From positions 3,450 through 67,449 of the forward strand of contig QNGE01002686.1 of NCBI GenBank assembly GCA_008508345.1: 64,000 nucleotides of DNA. Reading direction: 5' to 3'. Of the stretch, positions 1 to 12,800 are shown in pieces. The notes beneath the pieces were generated by a model that had not been told where the DNA came from, ran no database searches, and was given only the letters and a program-made list of their open reading frames with translations. This DNA comes from Paragonimus westermani (lineage: Eukaryota; Platyhelminthes; Trematoda; Plagiorchiida; Troglotrematidae). Both the position numbers and the translations under genes were made by a program. Every line of letters begins with the position of its first letter. Positions within the stretch are counted from its first letter, which is position 1.

Positions 1-1
1 T

Positions 2-440
2 TCGGAAACGTGGCCTGTTCGCAAGCAAGATATCAACAGGCTTGCTGTGTTCGACCATCGTTGTCTCCGCCACTTGGCCCACATTAAGTGGGCTGATCGT
101 GTGAGCAATGTGGCAATTCGCCGGCGCGTATTCTTGAACGCTCGGGATGCGCGATCAATTGGTCAACTAATTACGTTGCACAGTCTGCGATGGTTGGGTC
201 ACGTGCTCCGTATGCCAGTTGAGCGTTTACCGTACCGGGCATTATATACTGAGGCCACCAACAGCTGGGTTAAACCGCGTGGTGGTCAAGCAACAACGTG
301 ATCACGAAATATGAAGACCTTGACTGCTCCATTGAGCAAAGTGGGCAGGTATCGCCTGCCTGGCTGGGGTTCTCGTGATCACTCAAACCGCTGGTTAAAT
401 ACGCCATCCGAGATGGCGGTGTCGCAGTCAATGGCGTACC
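2..440 (+). pseudogene. RTE-type LINE fragment, C-terminal part of reverse transcriptase ORF
   Basis: Reading from base 2, the translation opens with an ETWP-like block, then VFDHRCLR, KWADRVSN and LRWLGHVLRMP. These are the conserved C-terminal blocks found after the RT domain in RTE-type LINE proteins of flukes. A TGA at 299-301 interrupts the frame in the GGQ-x-TTW block. Similarity continues past it through LSKVGR and LPGWG to about 440. The fragment enters from the left window edge, so its 5' part is outside. It is a decayed copy with no expected function. The family call is from remembered motifs; the stop is seen directly. Confidence 0.8.
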
Positions 441-589
441 TGTATCCATATCACTTCTAGTTCTTCTGCTTAGTTTTCTTTTAGTGTTAGTTGACCTTCT
501 TAGTAACGTTTCCTTCTATGATATTCCACGTCACTGTTGAGGTGAGGGGCGGCCCGAGCCGCAGTATCTTTGGTCAGCCTCATGGCTGT

Positions 590-2108
590 TATGAGGATGA
601 CGAGATGCATAGTGGATGCCAGAACCCTAGTGTTGACTGAGGTCAAACTACCTCTTCTCTGATATTGGTACCTTTATTGAATATTGGAACTATTATCGCA
701 TGACCCCATTACGGAGAGATAGTCTCCGTCTTTTACACAAGTTGGAACAACTGAGTCAAGGCTTCTGTTAACGTTCCCCCCACCTTCTTTGAGAGGCGAG
801 ATGCAATTGCGGTCGTCAGCCCCAATGGGTGATTCCAACTCTACCGACCAGGGTGCTACATTACAAACCTGCGGTGGCAACACATTAGAAGTCGAGAGGC
901 AGCTAAATTGACCCTCAAAGTGTTCCACTCACCGCTCTAACCTTCTGGATTTATTATAGATGAATATGCCATCTGTCTCGCTGATAGTTTCACTGACAGA
1001 AATTTGCCTGGGTCCAGTAGCACGGATCAGCTTAAAGAGTTAGCTGGTGTTCTCTGAAGCAAAAGTGGTCTTTTCTCCTTAACTGTTTCCACTAACTAAG
1101 GCTCACGATCAGCTTTCAGTCTACGTTTTAGCTTCCTACGGACACCTCTGCTAGACCTGTTGTGTGAAATACCAGGAGGAATGTTCCGTCTGGCTTCTAA
1201 CAGCTCCAGGGATTTATCCGACATCCACTGTCTCTTCAACCCATGTACCCCTGTGCTTCATGCTACCGTATCTGCTTCCCAAATGGTTTATGGGATTTGA
1301 GTCCAGCAGCCCTTAAGATCTTCTAGGTGAGAATTGCTAAGCCTGCTTTTTAGGCTGGTTTGCTACTTATACTTCACCGATGGTAAAGCCAGTTTCTCAA
1401 CGGCTAGTCGTTGCTGTCGGTGGGGATGTTTCCCAGCGACAACACACCAACCCAGGAGCTGAATCCGGGTGTATGCTCTAATAAGAACGACAGTCTTGAA
1501 TGGAATCCTGCCACCCATAACGAACGGATATGTGACCTATCTGAGATCGGGCCTGATTGGAAGAAGGCGCGCGCCAAGTATAGCAGTGACGTACACAATG
1601 CCTAAAACTAGTGCTGGCTAAAAATAGCCTGTGCTTAGCGCACAGCTGTAACAATCGACTGCCATTATTTGAACGATGTGATACTCTCCCCAACCTGTCA
1701 CCTAGACGCGGTTCGGCCTTACGAAGGTGGCCGACCTGGGAACTCATACTTCCGACCAGTGTGGCCATATCAGAACCACGTGTGGACCGAAGGAGAGCGG
1801 CCAGATCGGAGTAGAAAGCGTCCTTGACGCCGACATCACTGCAGTCAGCAGGGACGTAAGCAGACAGTGAATAGATTTCTGAAAGTCTTGCCTTTAAAGC
1901 TGGTCTTAACAGAACCTGCCAAGCGGACGACACAAAGTCCACTGTTAATAGGAATCCAATCTACTGACGCAGCTGTGACCGTCGTACTGAGGACTATATT
2001 TACTCCACCCTGACCGGTAACGGCCACCGGGGAGTCACCCGAAGTGTTTAGGCAATATGGAGTAGGTAGTGCGCGTGCTGTTAGTTCCATACGTGATAGA
2101 GCCTTCAT
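590..2108 (-). pseudogene. RTE-type LINE fragment, endonuclease to start of RT (antisense copy)
   Basis: On the minus strand, 2108-1478 encodes an apurinic-type (exonuclease-endonuclease-phosphatase) endonuclease. It has a TARALPTPY-like start, SPVAVTGQGGVN-like and DCSDVGVKDAFY blocks, a GSMSSQVGHL block where functional copies have the catalytic GDMNxQVG, and a TSFRHxxRHCYTW block. The linker follows at about 1000-674 (KLIRATGP-like, EHFEGQFS, PWSVELESP). The first RT blocks (LTSVNTRVLAST) end near 590. Stops and frameshifts break the frame repeatedly. The 5' end abuts a plus-strand copy of the same family near 2090-2108, so the two lie head to head. The RT catalytic region is missing. Confidence 0.8.
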
Positions 2109-4440
2109 TTGTTGCAGCTGTGTGCTAAGCGTCAGCTATCTTCGACATAGTGCGCGTCATTGTTGTACTTGTTTCTCTTTTTTTCCGAATGAGACCTGGT
2201 GTCAAACAGACCACATAGCTGTCAGTTATAAATGGCGGGGCTCCATTCAGAATTGCCCTTCTTACTGGAGCACACGCTTGGGTTCAGATCACACACTGGT
2301 ACTCTGTTGCTTTGCATGTACTTTCGCTGGGCAACGACCCAGGTGACAGCCGCTGTTGACTATTAAAAAATTGGCAATGTCGTTGGTAAGGCGTGAGTAT
2401 CAAACTAGCTTGGAACACAAGCTAAATAGTTCTCACCTCGACGATCCTAATAGCTGTTGGACGCAAACCGCACAGACCATTCATGAAGCAGGTACTATAA
2501 TATGCACTACAATGATTCATGAGTTAAACAAACGTTGAATCTCAGTGAACTTCCTACAGTTTCTGGATGCCAGACGGAGCACACCTGACAGTTCATTTGA
2601 CAGGGTCAGGAAGGATATCCTTAGAAAGCTGAAGCGTAACGCGTTCGTCGATGGTCAGGCTTGAGTGGCGGATAACGTTGAGAGAATGGAAACCACTTTC
2701 AACTCAGGGAACACTGGCAGACTCTTCAAGCTTATCCGTACCACTGGTCCAAATCGACCGTCTATCCATGAAGTTGTCGGAGGGGCAGACGACACTCATC
2801 CATATTACGTTTAAAATATTAGAGCGTTGGATAGGGTACTTGGAGGGTCAGTTTAGCTGGCCTCCTTCGTCTAATCTGTCACTAACGCAAGCTTTAAGTG
2901 TACTGCCTTGGTCGGTAGATTTAGAGGCACAGACTAAAACTCGTCCAAAATTAAATTTCGGTACTCGATGAAGATGGGGAGACGTAAGTGGGAGCTTTGG
3001 TTCACTTGGTTAGACTTACGTAAACGAAGAAGACCATCCCTCTCTGTTTGGGTTACTCAACAATAGTTCCCGTACTCAAAAAAGGGAATCAGCCGTTTTT
3101 GCCAAGATCAGAGAGGAATTAGCTTGACCTCAGTCAACACTATGGTTCTGACATCCACTATGCTTCGTCGATTCGACGCATCTCGGGAGACAAACATTAA
3201 GGAAGAATAGGCAGGGTCTCGTCCTGGGGGATTTTCTACTCGCCAAATTCTGAAGCAGCGTCACGTGTACTGCCGGCCAAAAATGGCCGTTCCCTCACCA
3301 TAAAGAAGCGTTCGATTCGGTGGATCGGTCTACACTTTTAGAGTCGTTTGAACGCAGGGGTGTACCGACCAAGTGTGTGAACATGCTGTCGGCGCTTTAT
3401 TCCCATACATTAGCTCAGGTTAGGGTGTACGTTGAGCTGTCTGACAGTTTCGGCACCAGGAGCGGTGTACGTCGAGGCTGTCTATTTTCACCATTTTTGT
3501 TCAACTTCGTCATGGACGAAATAATGGGGCGTTGTCTCCGGCACTCGCAAGATGTCGGTGTGATCCTTCTGACCCGTTGAAGACTGACTAATATTGGTAA
3601 TGCTGGCCAGAAGAGATTGTTTGACATTTTTGCAGCAATGCTGACAATAGCAGACGTCATTTCACAATCTGCTACGTACTTCCGAATGCACTCTGCAGCC
3701 CCAAAGTGCAACGTTCTTCTGAAGAAGGCTGCGATTACGTAGATTTAATGTTTGATAATGAAGTTGTTGCGGTTGTTGACCGCTTTGTGTGCTTAGGAAG
3801 TGGCATCAGCGGTGGCGGCAAAGCTATGTGGAATGAAGTAGGAGCTCGTGTCTCCACGAACAGAGCGGTATTCGTTAGTTTATAACACATCTGGCTACAG
3901 AGTGACATCTCTCTGAGGCTTAAGGGTCGCGTGAATAGAGTGGTTGTGGTGGCCATGTTACTGTATGGATGCGAACGTGAACCATTTTCAGACAGTTCAC
4001 CACCGATGTCTGCGCTCGATCGCTCGCATCGGACGGCACCAACCAGTAAACAACGAAGAAGTTAGTAGACGGCCAGTTGTTAGTGGGCGTCAAATGAGTT
4101 CCCTTGATCAATCGTCGCGTATGCGCATAGATGAGTAAACCATGCACCAAGGATGTTAGCTAGTCGTCTGCCCCACCCAGCACACTTTGTCGATGCTACG
4201 GCCGACTGGCGTACGGTACGAGGTGGACAGATGATGACTTGGTGTAGAAAAATGAAATCATTCACCAAGGGGTTGTTCACTGTTGCTGGGCTGCGGACGT
4301 CGCGACTCACAGAGTCGATGGATGGAGACGTTAGGTAAGATGGCGGCTAACCGAGCTCAGTGGTGCGAATGCTGTTGTTTGTCCGGATTATCTGTGAAGT
4401 GAGTGTATTCAATGACGCGGGGCAGTGAAAGCTGTGAGGA
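2080..4440 (+). pseudogene. RTE-type LINE fragment, endonuclease end to 3' UTR
   Basis: The copy starts in the last third of the endonuclease (RHSARHCCTC, YKWRGSIQNC, GSDHTLVL, to 2346). The connector follows (SLVRREYQTSLEHKLN, 2383-2430; LEGQFSWPPSSN, 2840-2876). The RT has AFDSVDRSTLLE, SGVRRGC and LFNFVMDEIM at 3310-3530. A C-terminal region runs through about 4330 (HHRCLRSIARI; VRGGQMMTW), then a 3' UTR to about 4440. Many stops and frame changes are present; ORFs of 60-106 codons are all that remain. The 3' UTR (GATGGCGGCTAA..., GACGCGGGGCAGTGAAA) recurs at 48260-48356 in another copy, which confirms the family. Confidence 0.85.
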
Positions 4441-4449
4441 AGCTGTCTT

Positions 4450-6588
4450 GTTGATGACGTCTTAGTTTCACTTAATTTGTTGACCTTGATTTTTGGTTTT
4501 TGTTGTGGGCGTTTTACCATTTGTGCCTGCTGGTTTCCTCCTTTGTTTCTCAGTTACTTGTGCGGACCACCGGTGCGTTGTTGCTTTCGATGACAATGTG
4601 GAGCTTCATGGCATACGCGAGTTAACTGTCTCCTTAGCCGTCAACGCTGTTACTGCTTTGAAGAGCATCTTCCATTGAGGATTAATCACCTTGAACTGGC
4701 CTTGCGTTTTTTTCTGTCCGTTTTCCTTTATCGTTTGCTTGGTTGTCTGGCAAACTTGAAATATTGAGTTTGAAATTGATGTGCGTGCATGTGCGTAACG
4801 GTAATGGAACAACACCATTAGGAGCACATATCAGCTTTCGAAGTCGCTGTACTCGCGGTGTGAATGGATGTTGCTCCCTTAAGAGCAGCTGTCTGGAACG
4901 CTTTCATCTTCCTGTGATGTTCTGTAAGGTGTCTTTTTTCACCGTTTTTTACCCTACATGATATACGATATTCTATAGGAAGTTCTTAGAAATTTTGTTG
5001 ATATCGGAATGGCGGTTGTGCCGGGTAATTCGCTGTCTGTCGTTGATTATATGGAAGTCGTTGCTTCACTCGTTTCTTCTGTGCGGGACTTGTAGAACAT
5101 GTTGAAACGGTTGAATTATATAACCGATCAATGTGGTATTTCCTTCGATTTTGCAGTGTTTTAAGCATCGCCGCAGGGTTGAGTCGTCACCTGTCCTATT
5201 TTTGCTGTTGCAGACAAGTCGCTCGTGATCGTCAGTCGTTTTGCTTCGTTGGGTGGCGTCATGTTAGCTTGTAATGTTGTTGACAGGAAGTTCTTGAAGA
5301 CGTAGAAAACTCTTGCTTTATCGTACGGTCACCTCACTCACCGCTTTCGCGTCCCTCGTTCACACTGGTCGAACCGGTCGCGTAATTTGTTAGATGGTCT
5401 CATCATTCTTGAGGTTCATGTTGCTCTGACATTGCGATTTGAACTTCTGTAGCGTCAATTTTGCTTCTTATTTTTGTTTGTGTTCCTCCACATCCTAAAA
5501 CGAATGAAGCCCGTACATAAGTCAAACAGTTAAGGCAGTCATTTCTCATGTTGCGGAGTTTGGAGTGTTCGCACTATGTTTGTGTAGGTCACGAAGTCAC
5601 GTGTGCTCTTCGCCAACTTGAGACATCTGTACTGAACAATTGAAATATGTTGTTCACGATTTGCTTGGTTTCTTCTTTGGGTTCAATTTAGGTGGTAAAT
5701 CTTTTAAGTTTTGCTGTGCAGCTTTCACTGTGGTACTGTAGTTTCCCGAGCAAACTTATTGAACGAAATTAACCCCACCTTTTCTCGTATTTGTTGACCT
5801 ATACCTCGAAGTTCCAGTGTGGTTCAGAATCGTAAATGAAGCCCCTAGTTGAGTTTGCCACCGTTTTAACTGCAGCACGTTCAGAACTGTTTGGCTTGTG
5901 CATTATTGCTATATTGAGCTTCCTTTCTCCATGTAACTGTTGTTGCTGTAACAACTGCTGAGGGTAATCGAGCGTTATGGTCATTGTGGGTTCGGTCTAC
6001 CACCTAGTTTTGTCGGGTTCATCTTGTCTTTCACCCAGACCCGCAAAAGCATAACTTGATCGTGAGGTGTTGTAAGGTAGCCAATGCCATCATTGTTGGT
6101 TACAAGTTATAGCTCGTTTGTATACTTCTGTATGTCATAAAGGCACGTGAGACGAGGTTTATTACTTTGAGCGACTTTCGGAAAATTTATGGCGTAGTAG
6201 GTGATGTAGATACAAATTTGATACATACATAGTTGATAGTGAATCACAATGAAGTCTAGCGGGAAGGCTAACTTGTACCGCTGGATGAGAGAGACTCTGG
6301 GTACGTGGTTGTACGTCAAATGACTGTTCTTCATAACGGAGTTTAGATGTAGAACCAGTTTGCATATTCACGACGTACAATCCGTAGGTTTGTTTCACTG
6401 TCGGTGTGACTTGTAACCATGTCAGTTTCGTATGTTTGCAGATAGCCATTTCTAAACCTGCGGTTTCCGTTTGTTCCAGTGATTGGGGCTATAAGAGACT
6501 TGATGGTTAGTTGAAATCGTTTCTCATTGTTCGTTCTATGTGAACTGTTTTGTTTTTGCCTACCATGTTTGTATCCTGTTTATTTCAG
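4450..6588. other. Unassigned stretch upstream of the first recognised TXNDC11 exon
   Basis: No recognisable gene, repeat or RNA was seen. It contains T-rich tracts and short ORFs (for example 4493-4678 plus and 4606-4827 minus) with no family resemblance. Exons for the N-terminal part of the TXNDC11-like gene, including its first thioredoxin fold, should lie here or further upstream. I searched by eye for a CxxC- or WCG-containing exon and did not find one. Confidence 0.5.
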
Positions 6589-6834
6589 ATTATGATTTAC
6601 AAATATAATGCTACAAAACTTCTTGCCTCGGAATTGTTGACTGCATTACAAGGTGCTTTCCTAAGCATCCGACTGTCTCATCCGCAATGCTTGCGCCCAA
6701 CGGACCTCACGCCACCTACACAGGGACTGCAACGCTCGAATTTAATGCACTTTGCGTTTTCTCAGTCACCGGTGTTGCTTATTTTTGGTCCTCATTTGTC
6801 TTTGGCCAAATACGTGGATTCAATGTTATACACC
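6589..6834 (+). CDS. TXNDC11: TXNDC11-like exon A (first exon recognised)
   Basis: This exon encodes residues 1-82 of the readable part. The acceptor follows a pyrimidine tract (ttgtttatttcag, ending 6588) and the donor is GTAAGT at 6835. Both ends are phase 0. The segment SPVLLIFGPHLSLAKYVDSM corresponds to the beta-strand and helix that open the middle thioredoxin-like domain of TXNDC11 (the LFxPFxPLAESHPL region). The leading IMIYKYNATK probably continues from a preceding exon, because no start codon context or signal peptide is seen. Confidence 0.8.
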
Positions 6835-9800
6835 GTAAGTCTTGCGTGTTTTGTCTGATTGTCGTCCGCTGAATCAGTGTCCGAAAATTTACAAACAAAC
6901 ATTCTTTCGGAGTGCACTCGTCATTATGTCGTTTTCATGCGACAAAATTTCCAAATGCATTCGTCGAAATAGACTACTTGTGGGTGACGTATCACTGGGC
7001 ACATCCTCAGATCGGCAGCGACGGCCCACTCTTTGTGTTCAGTGACTTAACTGGTTGCCCTGTTTTTCTAGAGTTTAATCCTCCTTAGCCACTATAATCT
7101 GGTTTCCCTGAAGACTTGCCACCTTAATGTCCATATATATAACAAACTACGGCTGTTCTTTCTTTCTGTTGTGGTTTGCAGTTTTGCATGTCCAAGCCTT
7201 TTATGGACAAAGACTGTAGAAACAGCAAAATCTTCTCGAGTACAAGTAACGTACTGTCGACCTTTTGTTTTCCTTATTGAGTTCTGCTTTTAGAAGAGGC
7301 TATTTTTCAATTGTTGGGTTAAAGTTGTTTACTGTTAGTGACTCTCGTGACGTTTACCAACATTTCCCATTTCACAACATTCTATTTCATGAGTTTCCAC
7401 CGAATCACTGACAACCCACGATTCTATGATTGGTACCGCACCATCAAATTGTTAGATATGTACATACGTATGTATGAGGGCTGCTTCTATTTACTTTTCG
7501 GACTTGTCCGTTCATCTGTTGTATGATGGAGATTTTTCATAATGTTGTATTGTAAGTTTGTGTATTATTGCCTAACTTGTGATATGCTGCCCCTTTATCT
7601 TCAGATCCGGACACTGGAAGTTTCTTACGGTGCTTGCAACCGTCTGCAGCCTCCAGTTTTGCCGAGCGGTAACTGGTCTTACAGATCACTTCCAATGGGC
7701 AGGGATGCCCATCGTCTGTTATACAAACCGGCCCTAGCCACGTACAGAGAACAGCGCCAGCAGTCTACTGTTTGTCCTCAATGGTTCACACACGTTAGGT
7801 CGTACCTAGAAGGACATTCGATGAAGGTTTGCGGTGACTCTGACTACGTGAATGCAATGAACCTCATAATACCCGAAAAGCTTGACCCGAACTTTCTGCA
7901 GCACCATTCCGTCAGGAATCCTTCAGCTTTATTCCAAATCCTGGATCTGGCGAAAGATTCAGGTCAGTTTCTTCTTTACACCTAGATTTATGTTTCAGCT
8001 GTTTCATTAGTCACAGATACGAGACAACCCAACAGCATTTACATGAAGTTTCTAATCTACTGTCACACGTTTATTCGTAAACTACCCTGAATTCTCCTGT
8101 CTTTGTCAACACGCCTTGCTGCTACTCTACTCACATGCCATCCGAATCACATTACAACTTTGTATCATAGATGCTTTAACTTGGTATTTCTATAACCATC
8201 CACAGATTGGCACTCACCGTTTTTTATAGATAGTAAAATTCCTAAAAAAGAATTTTCAGTCCACAGCTGTTTTCAGTAATTTCCCATCTTTTGCTAGCAC
8301 AGTTGAGCGACATCTGGCAGATTTTTGGCCAACTGACGATGAAGTAATTGTATACATTGCAAGGACGACTTCGTTGTTATTTGGCTCATAAACGAGGTGG
8401 ACCTTGATTAGTTAGTGCTAACCGGTTTTTTGGACTAAAATATCCCACAGGTTAATAACCGTGTTCAATCGTACTAATCTCAACCAGCTACTTTTGCACT
8501 CGCGGTTGGTTGTGACGCTAGGGCGAACGACCTCTATCTATCGCGGAAGCCAAATTAACTTTTATTGGCATGAAGCACCTCTGGGGCTGACGTAACATCG
8601 GTTCCTCGGTGTAGTTCAAGGTGCGCAGCGCAAGTGCGAGTGTCACTTCCTTATTGTTTTGAAACCTGACGTCCATAGTAGCAAAATCGCGTGAATTTCT
8701 GTCAATTCGGCAAACGCTATGAAAAGGCATCGCTCGATTCCAGAGTTAAGCAGTTTGCTTGACTGGACCTCAGTGAACAGTCGCTCATGCGTGGTCAGAC
8801 TCACTGAACCGACTAAAGTCTGTCAACGCAAACCCGAAAGGCACGCATGAGCGACTGTTCACTGAGGTCCAGTCAAGCAAACTGCTTAACTCTGGAACTC
8901 TGCGATTTCCACTCCAGCCTGACCACGATATGTTTGCCGAGCTTGGCGAACATATCAATACCAAAACAATCAACCCGAGCTACAAACAACACCACCACTA
9001 TTCCCAACCATCAGAAACTGACCACGATATTCAGCTTCGGCGTCACTGGGGACCCTAGTCGACAGTTATCTCGAGATGAGCTCAAGAGAATAACGGTGTT
9101 AGAGTCATAGACTTGCATCCCTGACACATGGTACACACCAAGCTCCAGGTTTGAGAGAGTACTTGCTAAGGGAGCTTGCTGATCAACTTGTCGGAGAGTG
9201 TGGACATTGAAGCCGCTAGGTTCACAATTTGTCTTGGCTTCAGAAGACAATTATCACCCGACAGCACAAGGAGGACAGAAAACTTGGGATGGGGACAAAG
9301 TGGAAGACGAAGGTCGCAATGGATGTATAGTGTCACTGTCAGGAGAACAATAACTTCGATACTTCCCGGTCGTTTATGCGGTGAACGCTATCCTCATCTA
9401 TCATAACCTCATCATACAGACTAAAGTTGGAACTTGTTCAACATCCAGCAGAGTTTGCTAATTGAAACCACTTGTCGATTCCCAACATTTCTTTTCTAAC
9501 GTCCACCCAAATACGACGTGGCATTTACCAATTGCTTTCATCCTGGATGTGGCCGGTTCACGTTGCCTTTGTTTACTGAGTTCGTAGTTCATGCGAGATT
9601 GTTAGTGTTACTATACCGCATGTTCAAAGTTCGACTGTTACCATTAAAATTTCTTATGAGATTAGTATATCAGTTAGCCTGCTAAAATTGGTCTCGTCGT
9701 AGGATTGGTAATTATTCAGCCGAATTTTGCCCGGTAAAGGTTTGTATTTTTGAAACGTCGTTACAATATCGGTAGTGGTGTATACGGAATCAATGGTTAT

Positions 9801-12800
9801 TTCAGGGAGTCTGCTTTTCTCTGGAGCAAAAAACCGCTCTCTTACAACGTTCGATATCATCATTCACACTCGGACAACACATCTAAAGAGTTCATGTACA
9901 TCCTGGACGTACAATTTCGTGATGTACTTTTGTCTTAACTCACCACACTGCCAGCTACCGATACATAATGGTTCCGTTGACTTTTCGACTCCTTTTTGTA
10001 ACTCCTTCAATCAAGCATCTTTTGGATTAACGCTTAGCTCATTTGCTGTTCGATGAGGTACTGGCGTTTGGGTGTGTGTGGATGCATTTCATTCTGTCAG
10101 TCATCCCTCTGAACTGGAATCTATAATAAGATTTTTTGGTGATTTTTCTTCAGATTTCGCGGAACAGGCGGCCATCTGGTTACGTCAGTTGTCAACTTTA
10201 GATTCCTCTGTTCGTTTGAGTTACTTCCCGTTTGATGCTATGGCTACCGTAGAGCAACTACACTTCACTTGTTGCCGTTGGTTTCATCTTCATTCTTCGA
10301 ATAGCCACCCTGATCAAGATATTTTCGCTCCACTACCACCCACTATTCCCGCCCGGTCCAGTCTGGATCAGTTGGCATGTCGTTCCAACTGGACTCTGCA
10401 GTTCCATACCTTAGATTCGCTTCTTCATCCAAAGTTAGTCTGGGAGTTGACCGGACATAATGCGACTGTTAATCCGACCCAGTTCAGTGCAGTGATCGTG
10501 GACCAATCGGTAAGCAGTTGTTCACACTTGCCGCTATTGATAATTAGACATTTGTATTGGCAAAAGGTATATTACCAGTCACGTATGTTCTTCCGGGTTT
10601 TTTCATAATCGTGATGGCTTAAAACATGTTCATATTCAGAAAATTACTTTCTATTTCTTTCTTCATCCTTTAACTTGGGCGGCAAAACTGCAGACTTATC
10701 TAGTAAATTCGAGTTAGTTTTGTGGTAACGATGCCCACTGCTATTGAATTCATCCAAATTTGGTTATTTACGTTTTATTCTGTGCTGCACGAAAGTAAAA
10801 AGGTGTACAACAAAGAATGAAAGGGTTTATATGTGCTCACTTCATATGTAATAATTTAACGGAAATATGGTGTGATATGATGTAATGCTTTACATAGTGC
10901 TTTACATAAAGGGTATTTGAACTTGAGTATGACGCAAGCACCCATCAGCAAATCGCAACTTTCCCGTCATTGACTTTACAAGGCATACACCACTTCACAG
11001 TTGGTCAGATGACCACCTTCCGTGAAAACTCGCAATATTGTCACAAATATATTTATTTGGTACTCTCGTATTCCTCCACCTACGCTGTCACGACAGATTT
11101 TTGTCATGCAGCTAGAAGAATGCTGTTTTTGTGACAGATGACTTATCTACTACTACAGCTTTAGCAATTGACCTCGAAGATGATTATTCTGGCCAGGCAC
11201 AGGTGTGTCCCAGAGGATGCGTCGACTGACTTAAATTTCTGTAAACAAAAAAAATCACTTCCAAAATATCTATTGCACATGGAGAATTTACCTAGATCAA
11301 ACTATGTTACCGAGTAGGTAAGTTATTGGGACTTTCGAACACGGTTTGTAACCTCACCTTCTCAATCGGATGGTTCACTCTCTTAGGACAACAAACCTGA
11401 TCATTCAACCTACTGTGGGAGAGTACTAATGAGTTGAATAACAGTGGAAAACTCCCTGCTTGGATCGTCCCACTCAACTGAATCATTACCCCAAGTATTA
11501 TGCTAGCTTTCTCCGTCATGCAGTTGCAGTTACAAACCCACCGTTACCAGTTCACGCATCCTAAATCTGCTTAGTGTGCTGCGGCTGACGACTGTGCATC
11601 ACTCATCATTTTGAAGAGTAAAACAGGAACTGGTGCTTTATGATCCAGCGTTACAAACTCTCAACGTCGCTTTGATTTTCTTCTCTGTCGGTAATACTAC
11701 CTATTACTCGGCACGTTCATTTGTGACCAGCATATACGAATGCCAAGAACCATACAAACCGTGGTAGTTGAGTATTGAAAACACTAGCAGACCCAGACTC
11801 AAATAGTTGACAACACTGTAAGCTATGGAGTGCTAATCTGTTAAAATGCCATTAAGTTTTATTTTGGACAACCGATTATTGTTAAAAATAAAGGGTCAAG
11901 TACACATTACGCGTCATGTTTCGTGCACAGAATTGTGGTTGGGCATCCTAATCAGGTTAGTTAGTGCAGGGTAGGATACGAGCGCTCGGTACTTATGAGT
12001 GAGTGGGTGGGAGCTTGGTAGATTACCCCTCAATCAGGCAGGAGGGTGTTCTGTTGAAATCCATAGGACACTTCATGAAATATAAGGGTCACGAGCTGAT
12101 GGGGTAACTGGCTTTCTAAGTGAGTTTGATTTTTGCAGTTTATCTCACTAGCCGTTTTTTGCACGCTGTACTATAACTGCGATTTCGAATCTCTTCAACT
12201 GCAGCCTCTGTTTGCGATTGGGCAGTCAGGCAGCATTAAGATTACATGTGGTCATGTACGCTACATGGCGGCAAATACCACACGGCATAAAAGATGGAAA
12301 ATTACTATTCTTTATCGCAAATCATTAACAGCAACATAGGTTTTCAGAAGAATCAAGAAAACCGTTTCGTTTAAGCGAACTTGTTTTGTACCTCCCCCTC
12401 TATCCGACTTCTTTTGACAATCTGGGCAGGGAACGAAATGGTCTGCTTTCTATCATTACACAAATAATGTTTGTCTAATATCGATTAATTGAAAACAAAG
12501 TATATCATTACTTGTTCTCTCTCCTCCCAAGTTTCACCTGGTTAGTTGAAACCTTGCATACTAAATTGAATGACTGAACCACACAACCATTTCTAAGCGT
12601 CGTACTTGCTGTGTTGTTTGTTTTAGTAAGTTACTTCACAAGTAGGCTGGATTTTGTCAGTGTGCCCAGATTTGAATTGTCGCATTCGGGCTGGCCAAAG
12701 TGTGAAATGTGGGCTTTCGGTTCAAGTGTGTAGACTGTCTGCTCTAACTGCTTAAATATTTGTGAGAATCCAGTCTATCTTTCTCGTCTCATTTGCAATC

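Larger units (their letters stand above)
7963..10153 (+). other. Intron between exons B and C
   Basis: GT-AG intron of 2.2 kb. It contains the 8738-8897 inverted repeat and the copy at 8934-8965 of a dispersed repeat. The rest shows no recognisable element. Confidence 0.8.

Noticed and set aside
590..4440. Single LINE insertion with 5' inversion (twin priming)
   Set aside because: The two oppositely oriented parts overlap in domain content (endonuclease and RT linker occur in both), which one inverted insertion cannot give.
4493..4678. Possible upstream TXNDC11 exon after a tttctcag acceptor
   Set aside because: The translation (TCADHRCVVAFDD...) does not align to the N-terminal part of the family and no donor in phase 0 leads to 6589.
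12133..12339. ORF following TTTGCAG, possible extra exon
   Set aside because: Exons C and D already join in phase with family-like sequence. No donor in the right phase or homology was seen.
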